Shown here in pieces: positions 8,196 to 16,674 of a stretch of DNA of 64,000 nt. The stretch covers positions 2,914,001 through 2,978,000 of the forward strand of contig NC_010676.1 of the NCBI RefSeq assembly GCF_000020125.1, in the 5' to 3' direction. Source of the DNA: Paraburkholderia phytofirmans PsJN (GTDB lineage: Bacteria > Pseudomonadota > Gammaproteobacteria > Burkholderiales > Burkholderiaceae). Within the stretch, counting starts at the first letter, position 1. Each line of letters opens with the position of its first letter. Position numbers and translations under genes: made by a program. Below the pieces are notes generated by a model, which worked only from the letters and a program-made list of their open reading frames with translations, was not told the DNA's origin and did no database searches.

Positions 8196-8792
8196 ATGGA
8201 CACCCGGCTGTTACTGGTTAGCCACGCGTCGACCGCCGCCCAGCGCGCAGGCCGTTTTCCGGACGACGATCCGCTCGACGCCCGCAGCCTCGCCGAAGCC
8301 GAAGCCCACGCGGCACGCCTACGCCTGGCGATCGCGGACAACGCACCGGCTTTCGTCAGCCCGGCCGCCTGCGCGCGCGAAACGGCAGCGGCCCTGGGCC
8401 TCGCGGCATCGGTCGAAGCCGGCCTGGCGGATCTGAACTACGGCAAATGGCAAGGACGCCGGCTCGCCGATCTCGCTGCCGAAGCGCCGCAAGACATCGC
8501 CGCATGGACGCGCGATCCCGACGCCGCGCCTCACGGCGGCGAGTCGTTCAGTCAACTCGTGAAACGGGTGGGAGAATGGCTCGAAGCATCGTCAGACGGC
8601 GCGACGGATCGTACATCGACCCGTCCTCGCGACGTGATCGCCGTCACCCATGCGCCGGTGCTGCGGGCAGCGGTCGTGTATGCGCTCGGGGCACCGCCCG
8701 ACATATTTCCGCGCATTGAAATCGCGCCGCTTTCGATGATCGAGTTGCGGCGCTCGCCGCGCGGCTGGACATGGTGGCCGGCGTCACACTAG
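8196..8792 (+). CDS. Histidine phosphatase superfamily protein with altered RHG motif
   Basis: This 198-residue protein has a phosphoglycerate-mutase-like fold: an N-terminal strand with the catalytic His (LLLVSHAST), a middle acidic loop (LADLNYGKWQGRRLADL), the GGESF segment, and the second His in VIAVTHAPVLRA. The family's usual Arg-His-Gly reads Ser-His-Ala here, so the phosphate-binding Arg before the catalytic His is missing. It is divergent from the riboswitch-controlled cbtBA pair, suggesting a link to cobamide metabolism (compare alpha-ribazole phosphatase CobC), but that is inference. Start: ATG at 8196 has an AGGA about 10 nt upstream and begins directly with the strand; ATG at 8187 is also possible. 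Confidence 0.8.
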   Translation: MDTRLLLVSHASTAAQRAGRFPDDDPLDARSLAEAEAHAARLRLAIADNAPAFVSPAACARETAAALGLAASVEAGLADLNYGKWQGRRLADLAAEAPQDIAAWTRDPDAAPHGGESFSQLVKRVGEWLEASSDGATDRTSTRPRDVIAVTHAPVLRAAVVYALGAPPDIFPRIEIAPLSMIELRRSPRGWTWWPASH

Positions 8793-8810
8793 CCGCTCTC
8801 GCCCGGCGGC

Positions 8811-9251
8811 TTACTTGGCCGACACCATCAGACGCAGCTTGTTCGACCCGGTCGGCGTCAGCGTGATATCTGTCCGTTTACTTTTCGCGCCCAGATAAAA
8901 GTGCTGACGTCCCGGCGAATTCTGATCGTGCGTCGCGTCCGGAAGACACGAAGCGATGTCCGCCGCGACTGCTTGCAGTGCGTCGGCATTCGAACCGGCA
9001 TCGTGATGCGGCGTCCACGTGCATTGATACGAGCCGCGGCTCGCCGAACATTGCGCGTCGTCGCCGTAAGGTTGCGCGACGCCCTTGCCGTCGTCCGGCG
9101 TCAACGAGGCGAGGCCGCCAGGAGCGGCCGCGACGATCCGTTTCAGCGATGTGCAAGGGCTCGGCGCATCGTCGGCATAGGCGCCGCTGGTCAGCAAGAC
9201 GCCCAGCGACGCGGCGGCAAGCGCGGTGGCAAGCAATCGGGTTCTGTTCAT
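8811..9251 (-). CDS. Secreted small protein of unknown function
   Basis: This 146-residue protein has a clear signal peptide (MNRTRLLATALAAASLGVLL, then TSGAYA before the likely cleavage site). The mature domain begins with SPCTSLKRIVAAAPGGLASL and has four Cys in pairs, suggesting disulfides. I do not recognise the family. The frame is open further upstream, but that extension is Arg-rich and lies in a repeated GC-rich stretch, so the ATG before the signal peptide is chosen. It is convergent with the histidine phosphatase gene, 18 bp apart. Its upstream neighbour on the same strand ends 109 bp away, so it may have its own promoter. Confidence 0.75.
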   Translation of the reverse strand: MNRTRLLATALAAASLGVLLTSGAYADDAPSPCTSLKRIVAAAPGGLASLTPDDGKGVAQPYGDDAQCSASRGSYQCTWTPHHDAGSNADALQAVAADIASCLPDATHDQNSPGRQHFYLGAKSKRTDITLTPTGSNKLRLMVSAK

Positions 9252-9360
9252 GTCGGCGCGGTCCTCGAAGTCACTCACGGGTACTAGCGCGATAGCACGC
9301 TTCATGCCCATGAACGCCGACGATCTGAAGACCGCGCTCAAGACCGCGTCACCGTCACCG

Positions 9361-10377
9361 TCATCCCGAACCCGTACCGAACAAAGCCGCCAGCCCCTGC
9401 GCCGACCCGAAAATCCCCTTGGCATCGTGCCCGACACCCTCGATCACGAACGTCCGATGCTTCGCCAGTCCTTCGGGATGTCGCAACGCCATATAGCGCG
9501 CATAAGCCAGCCCGCGCCCGAGCCGGTGTTCACCTTGCGTCAGCGCGGCGCATGAGCGGTCGAGCGCCGGATGCTGCGGATCGCAATCCGCGCCGCCGAG
9601 CAGCACGGTCACGTCACGCTGCGCGTAACGCGCTTCGAGCGCTGCCGCTGAAGCCGCGTCGCCCGCATAAGCCGGCAAATCCTCGAGCCCATACTTCCAG
9701 CGATTGAACGACGGACACCGCGTCCGATCGAACGCCGCGAACTCGCCGGATACAGCGGACGCAACCGGCCGCATCGTATCAAAGTACACATACGATGAAG
9801 GATTCGCGACCACATAGCGCAACGCGATTCCGCGCGCCGCGAGCGGCGCCTCGTCGCGCGCCAATACCGCATAGCGCTGCACGACCTGCGCGCCGCCCGA
9901 GTGCCCCGCGATCACCACTTCGGCAAGCGACGCGAACTGCTCGCGCGACGCCAACGCATGCAGAATCGCGTCGAGCACATCGAACGAACTGATCGGCGCG
10001 GGACCTTCGGCGTTCTCGCCGCCCATCCAGCTCGTCCAGTCCCAATGCAAGGTGGATGGCGGCAGGTCATGCGCGTCGACATCGGCGGTCGCGAGAAACT
10101 GCGGCACGATCAGCAGCGTATCGGCCGCGCTGCCACCGGCGAGCGCGCACGAACGCTGCGCAAGTTCGAAATACGTGTCGCCGTTGCGCAGGCGGCCATG
10201 AATCAGAATCACGGCGCGTTGGACTTCGCGCGTCGGCGCCAGCCAGTCGCCGTTCGAAAACACCGGCACGGTGCCGCTGCCGGCTTGCGTCGCGACGCTC
10301 AGATGCCGGCTCGCGACGACCGCGACGGGACGTTCATTCGGCGCGCGTTCGTCGTCTGTGATGAAAGGCTCGGTCAT
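9361..10377 (-). CDS. Alpha/beta hydrolase, cytosolic paralogue
   Basis: A 338-residue alpha/beta hydrolase without a signal peptide. The oxyanion region is AVILIHGRL (about 55-62), the nucleophile elbow is G-H-S160-G-G, and the likely catalytic His is H317 in EGVGHDAKG. Long blocks match the exported hydrolase two genes upstream (for example LLIVPQFLAT, WMGGE, PISSFDVLDAI, GHSGGAQVVQRYAV), so the two are paralogues. It is the last gene of the porin-hydrolase-permease-hydrolase operon and begins 19 bp after the permease stop. The start is placed at MTEPFITDD, because the upstream part of the frame overlaps the permease coding region. An esterase acting after import is the likely role; the substrate is unknown. 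Confidence 0.85.
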   Translation of the reverse strand: MTEPFITDDERAPNERPVAVVASRHLSVATQAGSGTVPVFSNGDWLAPTREVQRAVILIHGRLRNGDTYFELAQRSCALAGGSAADTLLIVPQFLATADVDAHDLPPSTLHWDWTSWMGGENAEGPAPISSFDVLDAILHALASREQFASLAEVVIAGHSGGAQVVQRYAVLARDEAPLAARGIALRYVVANPSSYVYFDTMRPVASAVSGEFAAFDRTRCPSFNRWKYGLEDLPAYAGDAASAAALEARYAQRDVTVLLGGADCDPQHPALDRSCAALTQGEHRLGRGLAYARYMALRHPEGLAKHRTFVIEGVGHDAKGIFGSAQGLAALFGTGSG

Positions 10378-10396
10378 GCAATAGGCTCTTGGTTGA

Positions 10397-11755
10397 TCAA
10401 TGAGTCGCGGACCTCGCCGCCACGTCGCCCGAGATGAGTCCAGCGCGCGTGAAGTACACCATCGCGAGCGACACGAAGCCGGCAAAAATCAGGTAGAACG
10501 CGGGCGTGAGACTGCTGCCGGTCACGCGCGTCAAGCCGGTGATGGTGAGCGGCGCCATGCCGCCGAACAGCGTCACCGCGATGTTGTACGACAGCGCCAC
10601 GCCCGCCGAACGGCTGCGCACCGGGAACAAGGTCGCGAGCATGCCGGGATGCGCGCCGGACATCGCGGCGAGGAACAGCGTCGCGATCATTTGCGCGATG
10701 AACAGATACCCCGGCGTGGGATTCGTCACCACGAAGTGATAAAGCGGATACACGCAGACCATCCACGCGATCACGATGGGATAGAACAGCCGGTATGCGC
10801 CGTAGCGATCGGCGAGCTTGCCCGACAGTGGAAACAGAAACAGATTCAGCACGCCGGACACGAACGCGCCGAGCAACGCGGTGGAAAGCGGCAGATGCAA
10901 TTGCCGTTCGACATACACCGACAGATACGAGTGCCACACGTAATTGGTCGCCGCCCCGATGATGATCACGCCCATCGCGCAAATCGCCGCGTCGCCGTTA
11001 TCGCGGAAGAACTGGCGGATCGTGACGCGCGGCGGTCTGTCCTTGTGTTCGAGCAGCCGCTCGAACTCCGGCGACTCGGCCACGCGATGCCGGATATAGA
11101 AACCGAACGGCCCCGCCAACGCGCCGAACAGAAACGGCAAACGCCAGCCCCAAGCCACCAGTTGCTCATGCGTGAGCTGCGTGGTCAGCAGATAGCCCAC
11201 CCCGGAGGACAGCAGCAACGCAAACGCCTGCGCCGACATGTTGAAGCTGCCGTAAAACATCTTCTTGTGCGGCGGCGCATACTCGACCAGCATTGCGGAC
11301 GCCGTCGCAAACTGTCCGCCCACGGAGAGTCCTTGCAACAGGCGCGCGAGCACCACCAACAGCGGCGCGGCCATGCCGATGCGCGCGTAGCCTGGCGTGA
11401 GACCCATCAGCAAAGTGCTGGCCGCCATCGAAATGATCAGCAGCGAGAGCGCTTTGCGGCGCCCCGCGCGGTCCGCGTAGATGCCGAGCAGAATGCCGCC
11501 GATTGGCCGCACGATAAATCCGACCGCGAACGTGGCGAGCGTCAGCATGATCGACACGAAGCCGCTGCCGCCGGGAAAGAACACTTGCGCGATGATCTTC
11601 GCGAAGTAGCCGTAGATCAGAAAGTCGAACCACTCGAGGCCGTTGCCGAGAATGGACGCGAAGATCGCGCGCCGCACCATCGACGGACTCAAGCCGTTCG
11701 ACGCATCGGCTTCAGACGAAGCGCCATCGCGCTGATTGAAGGTCGCTTCGCTCAT
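10397..11755 (-). CDS. MFS transporter, metabolite:H+ symporter (MHS) type
   Basis: A 452-residue permease with about twelve membrane helices. The MHS signatures are visible: NGLEWFDFLIYGYFAKIIAQVFFP in helix 1, VRPIGGILLGIYADRAGRRKAL (loop 2-3 motif) and RLLQGLSVGGQFATA. This group carries organic acids and osmolytes (citrate, ketoglutarate, proline/betaine, shikimate types). The ATG overlaps the TGA of the exported hydrolase gene (ATGA), so translation is probably coupled. Placement between two paralogous hydrolases suggests it imports the product released in the periplasm. Confidence 0.92.
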   Translation of the reverse strand: MSEATFNQRDGASSEADASNGLSPSMVRRAIFASILGNGLEWFDFLIYGYFAKIIAQVFFPGGSGFVSIMLTLATFAVGFIVRPIGGILLGIYADRAGRRKALSLLIISMAASTLLMGLTPGYARIGMAAPLLVVLARLLQGLSVGGQFATASAMLVEYAPPHKKMFYGSFNMSAQAFALLLSSGVGYLLTTQLTHEQLVAWGWRLPFLFGALAGPFGFYIRHRVAESPEFERLLEHKDRPPRVTIRQFFRDNGDAAICAMGVIIIGAATNYVWHSYLSVYVERQLHLPLSTALLGAFVSGVLNLFLFPLSGKLADRYGAYRLFYPIVIAWMVCVYPLYHFVVTNPTPGYLFIAQMIATLFLAAMSGAHPGMLATLFPVRSRSAGVALSYNIAVTLFGGMAPLTITGLTRVTGSSLTPAFYLIFAGFVSLAMVYFTRAGLISGDVAARSATH

Positions 11756-12828
11756 TGCTCGCATCCCGGAGTGTCGAACATTGCTGACAACGCGCATACC
11801 GAGGTCAACATGCGCGCACCGTTGTGCCCCACGCCCGGCACGATATGAAAGCTCTGCTTCAAGCCGTCCGGATGCCGCGATTGAATGTACCGGTAGTACG
11901 CCTCGGCGCGCGCGACGCGTTGCGGCCCTTGCGCTTCAGCGGCACAGGTTCTGTCGAGCGCGCTCTGCTGCGGATCGTCATCCGCGCCGCCGACCAGATA
12001 GTCGATCCGCCGCGCCGCATAAGTCGCTTCGAGTTGCGCGGGCGTCCGGTCGTCGAGATACGGCGGCCGGTTGTCCATGCCGTATTTCCATTGATTGAAG
12101 TCGGGACATTGCGCGGCATCGAACGGCGCGGCAATGCCTTGCGCGTTGGGCCGTTGCGCATCGAAATACGCGTACGTGGACGGACTTGCCACGACGTAAC
12201 GCACGTCGATGCCCTCTCCGGTCAGCGCGGCGATATTGCGTGCCGCGACAGCGTAACGCTGCACGACTTGCCCGCCGCCCGAATGCCCGGCGAACACCAC
12301 GTGCCGCAGATTGGGAAACAGCTTGCGATCGGCGAGACGCGCGACGATCGCGTCCAGCACCTCGTAGGAACTGATCGGCAACGGCGCGCGCGCCGCTTCG
12401 CCGCCCATCCAGGCGTCGCCGGTCCAGCGCAGCAGATCGGCGGGTTCGTCGTGCACGCGCGTGTCGAGCGTGGCGAGGAATTGCGGCGCGATCAATAGCG
12501 TGGCGTCGGGGTCTGCGTGCGCGGCATCGCGGGCATTCTGCGCGGTGCGAAAGTACACATCCGCATTGCGCAGCTTGCCGTGAATCACGATTACCGCACG
12601 CGTCACCTGCGGCTGCGCGACGTTCCAATCTTTCGACAGATACAGCGGAAATTCCGCTTGCCCTTTCGGCGTGTCGAGCGTGAAGCGCGCATCGGAGATC
12701 GTCGCTACCGGTTTCAGATGCGGCTCGTACGCATGCACCGCGAGCGCCGATTGCGCGAACGTCATCAATACTGCCGCGCCTGTCGACGCACATAGCACCG
12801 CGAGACGTCGTGAAAGATTGAAAGTCAT
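11752..12828 (-). CDS. Alpha/beta hydrolase, exported paralogue
   Basis: A 358-residue hydrolase with a Sec signal peptide (hydrophobic core LAVLCASTGAAVLM, cleavage after SALA at residue 30). Catalytic features are the AVIVIHGKL strand, the nucleophile S183 in AGHSGGGQVVQ and a C-terminal VPGVGHNGAR His. It shares long blocks with the cytosolic hydrolase at the end of the same operon. A porin gene lies 75 bp upstream and the permease overlaps its stop. The simplest reading is that the porin admits a compound, this enzyme cleaves it in the periplasm, the permease imports a product and the second hydrolase finishes the job. The substrate is unknown; poly- or oligo-esters and acylated sugars are possibilities. 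Confidence 0.87.
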   Translation of the reverse strand: MTFNLSRRLAVLCASTGAAVLMTFAQSALAVHAYEPHLKPVATISDARFTLDTPKGQAEFPLYLSKDWNVAQPQVTRAVIVIHGKLRNADVYFRTAQNARDAAHADPDATLLIAPQFLATLDTRVHDEPADLLRWTGDAWMGGEAARAPLPISSYEVLDAIVARLADRKLFPNLRHVVFAGHSGGGQVVQRYAVAARNIAALTGEGIDVRYVVASPSTYAYFDAQRPNAQGIAAPFDAAQCPDFNQWKYGMDNRPPYLDDRTPAQLEATYAARRIDYLVGGADDDPQQSALDRTCAAEAQGPQRVARAEAYYRYIQSRHPDGLKQSFHIVPGVGHNGARMLTSVCALSAMFDTPGCEQ

Positions 12829-12903
12829 GCAGCTTGCTCCTGATCACCGTGCACTGTCTTGAACGCGGCGCGTCGTCAAATCCGCCGCTGAAAAACCAAA
12901 TAC

Positions 12904-13956
12904 CTAGAACCGGTGGCGAATGCCGAGCGTCACGCCAATCTGGTTCGGACCGAACGCGGTGTCGCTCGTCAAACCGACGGGCGTGTACTGATCGTTGGCG
13001 TAGTGCATGGACGCGGCATACGCGACGGTTGCATACACATCGGTTCGCTTCGACAGAATATAGTCCGCGCTCAGCACGCCCATCAACGAATTCGACACGT
13101 TGTCCGCCTTGTTGCTCTGGTAGTACGCGGCGCTCGTCAGGCGGAAAGCCGGTGTGACCAGATAACGCACGCCGCCGAACCATAATGCCGACGACACGGA
13201 CTTGCCCTTGGTCGGGTTGAACAAATAATGCTCATAGCCGCCCATGAGCGTGACGTCGCCGAGCTGCTCGCGCGCCGAGGCGCTCCAGTTACGCGACTTG
13301 GTCCACATGCCTGTCGCGTTGACCGCGCCGTTGCGGTAGTCGTAGGCCACGGCCGCGGCAAAGCTGCCGGTGTTGTAATCGAGCGCACCGCCGTAGGCCG
13401 CGCTGCTCTGAAACGAATCCGCCGAGCCACCGAAGCTGTAGTCCGCCGTCGCCGTCAAACCGCCGAAGCGGCCCACGTATTTGACCGAGTTGTTCACGCG
13501 CGCCTTGAACGAAAAGCCGTCGGCGGAACCGGTGGTCGGCATCCACGTGTACTGCTGGCCGAACGCCATCGGGTCGTATTTGATGAGCGTGTCGTACATC
13601 GCCGTGTACTGCAAGCCCGCCGACAGCGCGCCGTACGCATTCGAAAGCCCCACTGCCGCGGTGCGGTTGAACAACACGCCCGCGCTCGCATTGGTGCCGT
13701 CGTTGCCGTTGAAGCCCGCTTCGAGAATGAAGAACGCTTTGTTGCCGCCGCCGAGATCTTCGGCGCCGCGAAAGCCGAAGCGCGAATTACTCAGGCCACC
13801 GGAATTCTCGCGGACCAGCGAGCCGCCGCTCGCGCCCGCGTGGTTGAGAAATTCGAGGTTGGTGTCGATCACACCGTATAGCGTGACCGATGCTTGCGCG
13901 TGTGCGCCTACACAAGGCACTACGCCCAAAGCAGCCACGACACATTGTTTTTTCAC
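12904..13956 (-). CDS. Outer-membrane general porin (OmpC type)
   Basis: A 350-residue beta-barrel porin. It starts with a signal peptide (MKKQCVVAALGVVPCVGAHA), then the betaproteobacterial porin N-terminus SVTLYGVIDTNLEF, alternating amphipathic strands, the loop motif FKARVNNSVKY, and a C-terminal aromatic (LGIRHRF) needed for barrel assembly by BAM. Length is typical of Burkholderia trimeric porins. It leads the minus-strand operon with the exported hydrolase and is divergent from a LysR gene, so it is probably induced with the catabolic genes. Confidence 0.93.
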   Translation of the reverse strand: MKKQCVVAALGVVPCVGAHAQASVTLYGVIDTNLEFLNHAGASGGSLVRENSGGLSNSRFGFRGAEDLGGGNKAFFILEAGFNGNDGTNASAGVLFNRTAAVGLSNAYGALSAGLQYTAMYDTLIKYDPMAFGQQYTWMPTTGSADGFSFKARVNNSVKYVGRFGGLTATADYSFGGSADSFQSSAAYGGALDYNTGSFAAAVAYDYRNGAVNATGMWTKSRNWSASAREQLGDVTLMGGYEHYLFNPTKGKSVSSALWFGGVRYLVTPAFRLTSAAYYQSNKADNVSNSLMGVLSADYILSKRTDVYATVAYAASMHYANDQYTPVGLTSDTAFGPNQIGVTLGIRHRF

Positions 13957-14080
13957 TGACGTCTCCTGTCGACCGGAGTTAGCGCTTCAGCACTTACTCG
14001 GGTCCCATGCACCGCATTTGTTTTATTTCGCATTCGTGTCCGATGCGATGGACGAGATCGTAGGAGCGGACGTGGTAAAT

Positions 14081-14098
14081 GTAAAATACCTGTTTTAC
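14081..14098. promoter_or_regulatory. Perfect dyad GTAAAA-N6-TTTTAC between porin and LysR genes
   Basis: A 6-bp perfect inverted repeat with a 6-bp spacer in the 210-bp divergent intergenic region. Position and symmetry make it a candidate operator for the LysR product or for porin control. There is no direct proof. Confidence 0.4.
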
Positions 14099-14103
14099 GC
14101 ACA

Positions 14104-14120
14104 ATCCATACTTAATGGAT
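14104..14120. promoter_or_regulatory. Perfect dyad ATCCAT-N5-ATGGAT in front of the LysR gene
   Basis: A 6-bp perfect inverted repeat, 5-bp spacer, 46 bp before the LysR start codon and next to a second dyad. It is a plausible autoregulatory site. The spacing differs from the classical T-N11-A box, so assignment is tentative. Confidence 0.4.
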
Positions 14121-14166
14121 ATGGCAGCGAATCGACTTGCGAGCGCTGCTGAGGAGACGAAACGCT

Positions 14167-15069
14167 ATGGAACTGCGGCATCTGCGTTACTTTCTGGCGG
14201 TCGCCGAAGAAGGCCAATTCACGCGCGCGGCTGAGCGGCTGGCCATGCAACAGCCGCCGCTTTCACAGCAGATTCGAACGCTGGAAGAAGAGATCGGCTT
14301 TGAGCTGTTCGTGCGCATGCCGCGTGGTGTCTCCTTGACGCCAGCTGGTCAGGCCTTCGCGGAAGACGCGCAACGCTTGCTGCAGAGTCTGCAGCAGTCG
14401 GTCGAAAAGGCGAGCCGGATTGCGCGCGGCGAACTCGGCACGATTTCGATCGGCCTGACCAGCTCCGCTGCGTTCCACCCATTCACGACCGAGGCGATCC
14501 GCGCATTTCGCGCGGTCTGCCCCGAGGTCGCCGTGGAGCTTGCCGAACTCAACGCGGCGGAGATCATCGAGCGTCTGGCCGCGGGTCAGATTCAGGCAGC
14601 GTTTCTACGCAAGCCAGTCGACGCGCGCGAAGGCGTGGCGTTCGAGCTGCTGCTCGACGAACCGATGGTCGTGGTGTTGCCGGTCGGTCATCCGTTACTT
14701 AAGGGCAAGAAGCGTCCGCAAGTGTCGTTGAAAGCGTTGGCTCACGAAGACTTCATTCTGGTCCGCCGCCCAGGCGCACCCGGCATGTATGCCGATATCC
14801 TCGCCGCGTGCCGGCAAGCGGGTTTCGTCCCGCGCGTCGCCCGTGAAGTGCCGCGCATGGTGTCGGGGATCAATCTCGTGGCGGCGGGTCTGGGCGTGAC
14901 GTTGGTGCCCGCTTCCATGCAGCGTTACGACCAGGTGGGCACCGTGTACTGCACGCTCGCCAACCCCTCGAAGCTCAGCGCGCCGCTGCACCTCGCCTAT
15001 CCCACGGCATTGCACAACAACGCGGCCACGCGCTTCATTCAGCTGGTGAAGGCACGCGCCGGCGCATGA
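14167..15069 (+). CDS. LysR-type transcriptional regulator of the porin/hydrolase operon
   Basis: A 300-residue LTTR: N-terminal winged helix-turn-helix (MELRHLRYFLAVAEEGQFTRAA to QPPLSQQIRTLEEEIG) followed by a two-lobed LysR substrate domain (about 90-295; GTISIGLTSSAAFHP starts it). It resembles the CbbR/BenM/CatM-like group in its first 60 residues. It is divergent from the porin-hydrolase-MFS-hydrolase operon with 210 bp between, the standard layout for an LTTR that activates its neighbour when the inducer is present. The start at MELRHLRYF is preceded by GGAG about 12 nt upstream. Confidence 0.92.
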   Translation: MELRHLRYFLAVAEEGQFTRAAERLAMQQPPLSQQIRTLEEEIGFELFVRMPRGVSLTPAGQAFAEDAQRLLQSLQQSVEKASRIARGELGTISIGLTSSAAFHPFTTEAIRAFRAVCPEVAVELAELNAAEIIERLAAGQIQAAFLRKPVDAREGVAFELLLDEPMVVVLPVGHPLLKGKKRPQVSLKALAHEDFILVRRPGAPGMYADILAACRQAGFVPRVAREVPRMVSGINLVAAGLGVTLVPASMQRYDQVGTVYCTLANPSKLSAPLHLAYPTALHNNAATRFIQLVKARAGA

Positions 15070-15153
15070 CGCGATCCATGGGCACAGAAATTGCAATCTC
15101 GTCGTACCGGCTGTGCATCTATCAGCCTCTTTTCGACGCCAAAACGCTACGCC

Positions 15154-16671
15154 ATGTCAAACAGACACGTTGCCGGTATGCCGGCCCGCCTTTCCTCGGG
15201 GATCGATGGAATCGACGACATCCTGGGAGGCGGTCTCACCCCACACCGCATGTACCTGGTAGAAGGTGCGCCTGGCACGGGTAAAACTACCTTGGCCTTG
15301 CAATTCTTACTCAAGGGCGTCGAAGAAGGGCAGAGAGGCTTGTACATCACGCTTTCCGAGACCCGCTCCGAACTGATTTCGGTAGCCGAAAGCCATGGGT
15401 GGAATATCAGCGGCTTCCATATTCTCGAACTGGTTTCGGACGAAGGTCTCGACCCGCAGTACGAGCAGACCGTGCTGCATCCGGCCGAGGTCGAACTCGG
15501 CGAGACGGTGCGCAACGTCATCCAGCAGGTCGACGAACTCAAACCGGCGCGCATTGTGCTCGACAGCCTTTCCGAGTTGCGTCTGCTGTCGCAGAACCCG
15601 CTGCGATACCGGCGGCAGATTCTCGCGCTCAAGCGCTATTTCGCCACCCGTGAATGCACTGTGCTGCTGCTCGACGACAATTCGTCCGATCCCGGCGACG
15701 TGCAGTTGCACAGCATCGCGCACGGCGTGATCAGCCTCGACAATCTCGTGCACGACTACGGCGGCAACCGGCGGCGCACGCGCATCGCCAAGATGCGCGG
15801 CATCAAATTCCGCGAGGGTTACCACGACTTCACGCTCGACACGGGCGGCCTCCACGTCTATCCGCGCCTCGTCGCGGCAGAACATCACACGACATTCGAT
15901 GCCGAGGTGGTCAGCACCGGCACGCGGGGTCTCGACGCGCTGCTCGGCGGCGGTCTGATTCCCGGCACCAATGCGCTGTTGATCGGCCCTTCGGGCGTCG
16001 GCAAGACCACCACGGTGGTGTCGTGCCTGATCGCGGCGCTCGAACGCGGCGAGCGCTGCGTCTACTACGTGTTCGACGAAACCCTCGTCACGTTGATGAT
16101 TCGCTGCGCGGCGCTCGGCATGCATCTGGCGCCGCACGTCGAAAGCGGTCTGCTGACGCTGCGTCAGATCGATCCGGCGGAAATCTCGCCCGGTGAATTC
16201 GCCAGCGACGTACGCCGCTCGGTCGAGAAGCACGGTGCGCGGTATGTCGCGATCGACAGCCTGAACGCCTATCTCCAGGCGATGCCCGGCGAGCGCTATC
16301 TGCTGCTGCAAATGCACGAACTGCTCGGCTATCTGAATCAGCAGGGCGTCATCACGATGCTCGTGCTGGGACAGCACGGCATTATTGGCGAGGTGCAAAG
16401 CGATATCGACATCAGCTATCTGAGCGACGTGGTCGTACTGTTCCGCTACTTCGAGCACCACGGCGAAGTGCTCACGGCCGTGACGGCCGTCAAGAGCCGC
16501 GCCAATTCCCATGAGCGCTCGATCCGCCAGTTCCGGCTCAGCCGCGACGGCGTGGAAGTCGGCGAGGCACTGCGCGACTTCGAGGGCGTGCTATCCGGAC
16601 TGCCGGCTTATCGCGGCAGCACCGCGCTGCTCGGCACAACAAACCGCGTCATCGAATCGTCCGGGCAGTAA
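15154..16671 (+). CDS. KaiC-like RecA-fold ATPase with two ATPase domains
   Basis: A 505-residue protein with two KaiC domains in tandem. Domain 1: SSGIDGIDDILGGGLTP, Walker A GAPGTGKT at 38-45, Walker B region RIVLDSLSEL. Domain 2: STGTRGLDALLGGGLIPG, Walker A GPSGVGKT at about 278-285, YVAIDSLNAYLQAMPGE. In place of the paired catalytic Glu of cyanobacterial KaiC there is a single Glu in each half (LSE and FDE). No kaiA or kaiB is nearby, so a clock is not implied. Outside cyanobacteria such proteins act in stress or light signalling, often with a histidine kinase, and one follows 3 bp downstream. The second ATG (MPARLSSG) is an alternative start. Confidence 0.9.
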   Translation: MSNRHVAGMPARLSSGIDGIDDILGGGLTPHRMYLVEGAPGTGKTTLALQFLLKGVEEGQRGLYITLSETRSELISVAESHGWNISGFHILELVSDEGLDPQYEQTVLHPAEVELGETVRNVIQQVDELKPARIVLDSLSELRLLSQNPLRYRRQILALKRYFATRECTVLLLDDNSSDPGDVQLHSIAHGVISLDNLVHDYGGNRRRTRIAKMRGIKFREGYHDFTLDTGGLHVYPRLVAAEHHTTFDAEVVSTGTRGLDALLGGGLIPGTNALLIGPSGVGKTTTVVSCLIAALERGERCVYYVFDETLVTLMIRCAALGMHLAPHVESGLLTLRQIDPAEISPGEFASDVRRSVEKHGARYVAIDSLNAYLQAMPGERYLLLQMHELLGYLNQQGVITMLVLGQHGIIGEVQSDIDISYLSDVVVLFRYFEHHGEVLTAVTAVKSRANSHERSIRQFRLSRDGVEVGEALRDFEGVLSGLPAYRGSTALLGTTNRVIESSGQ

Positions 16672-16674
16672 GCT

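Noticed and set aside
9340..9360. Short repeat of accgtc units near the end of the hydrolase gene
   Set aside because: Only a few 6-bp units in GC-rich DNA; no sign of a functional repeat or CRISPR.
10400..11848. 482-codon plus-strand frame opposite the MFS gene
   Set aside because: Extremely Arg/His/Glu-rich with no fold-like pattern; the opposite strand encodes a clear MHS permease.
15154..16671. Circadian clock gene kaiC
   Set aside because: No kaiA or kaiB nearby and the catalytic Glu pairs are incomplete; a signalling ATPase is more likely.
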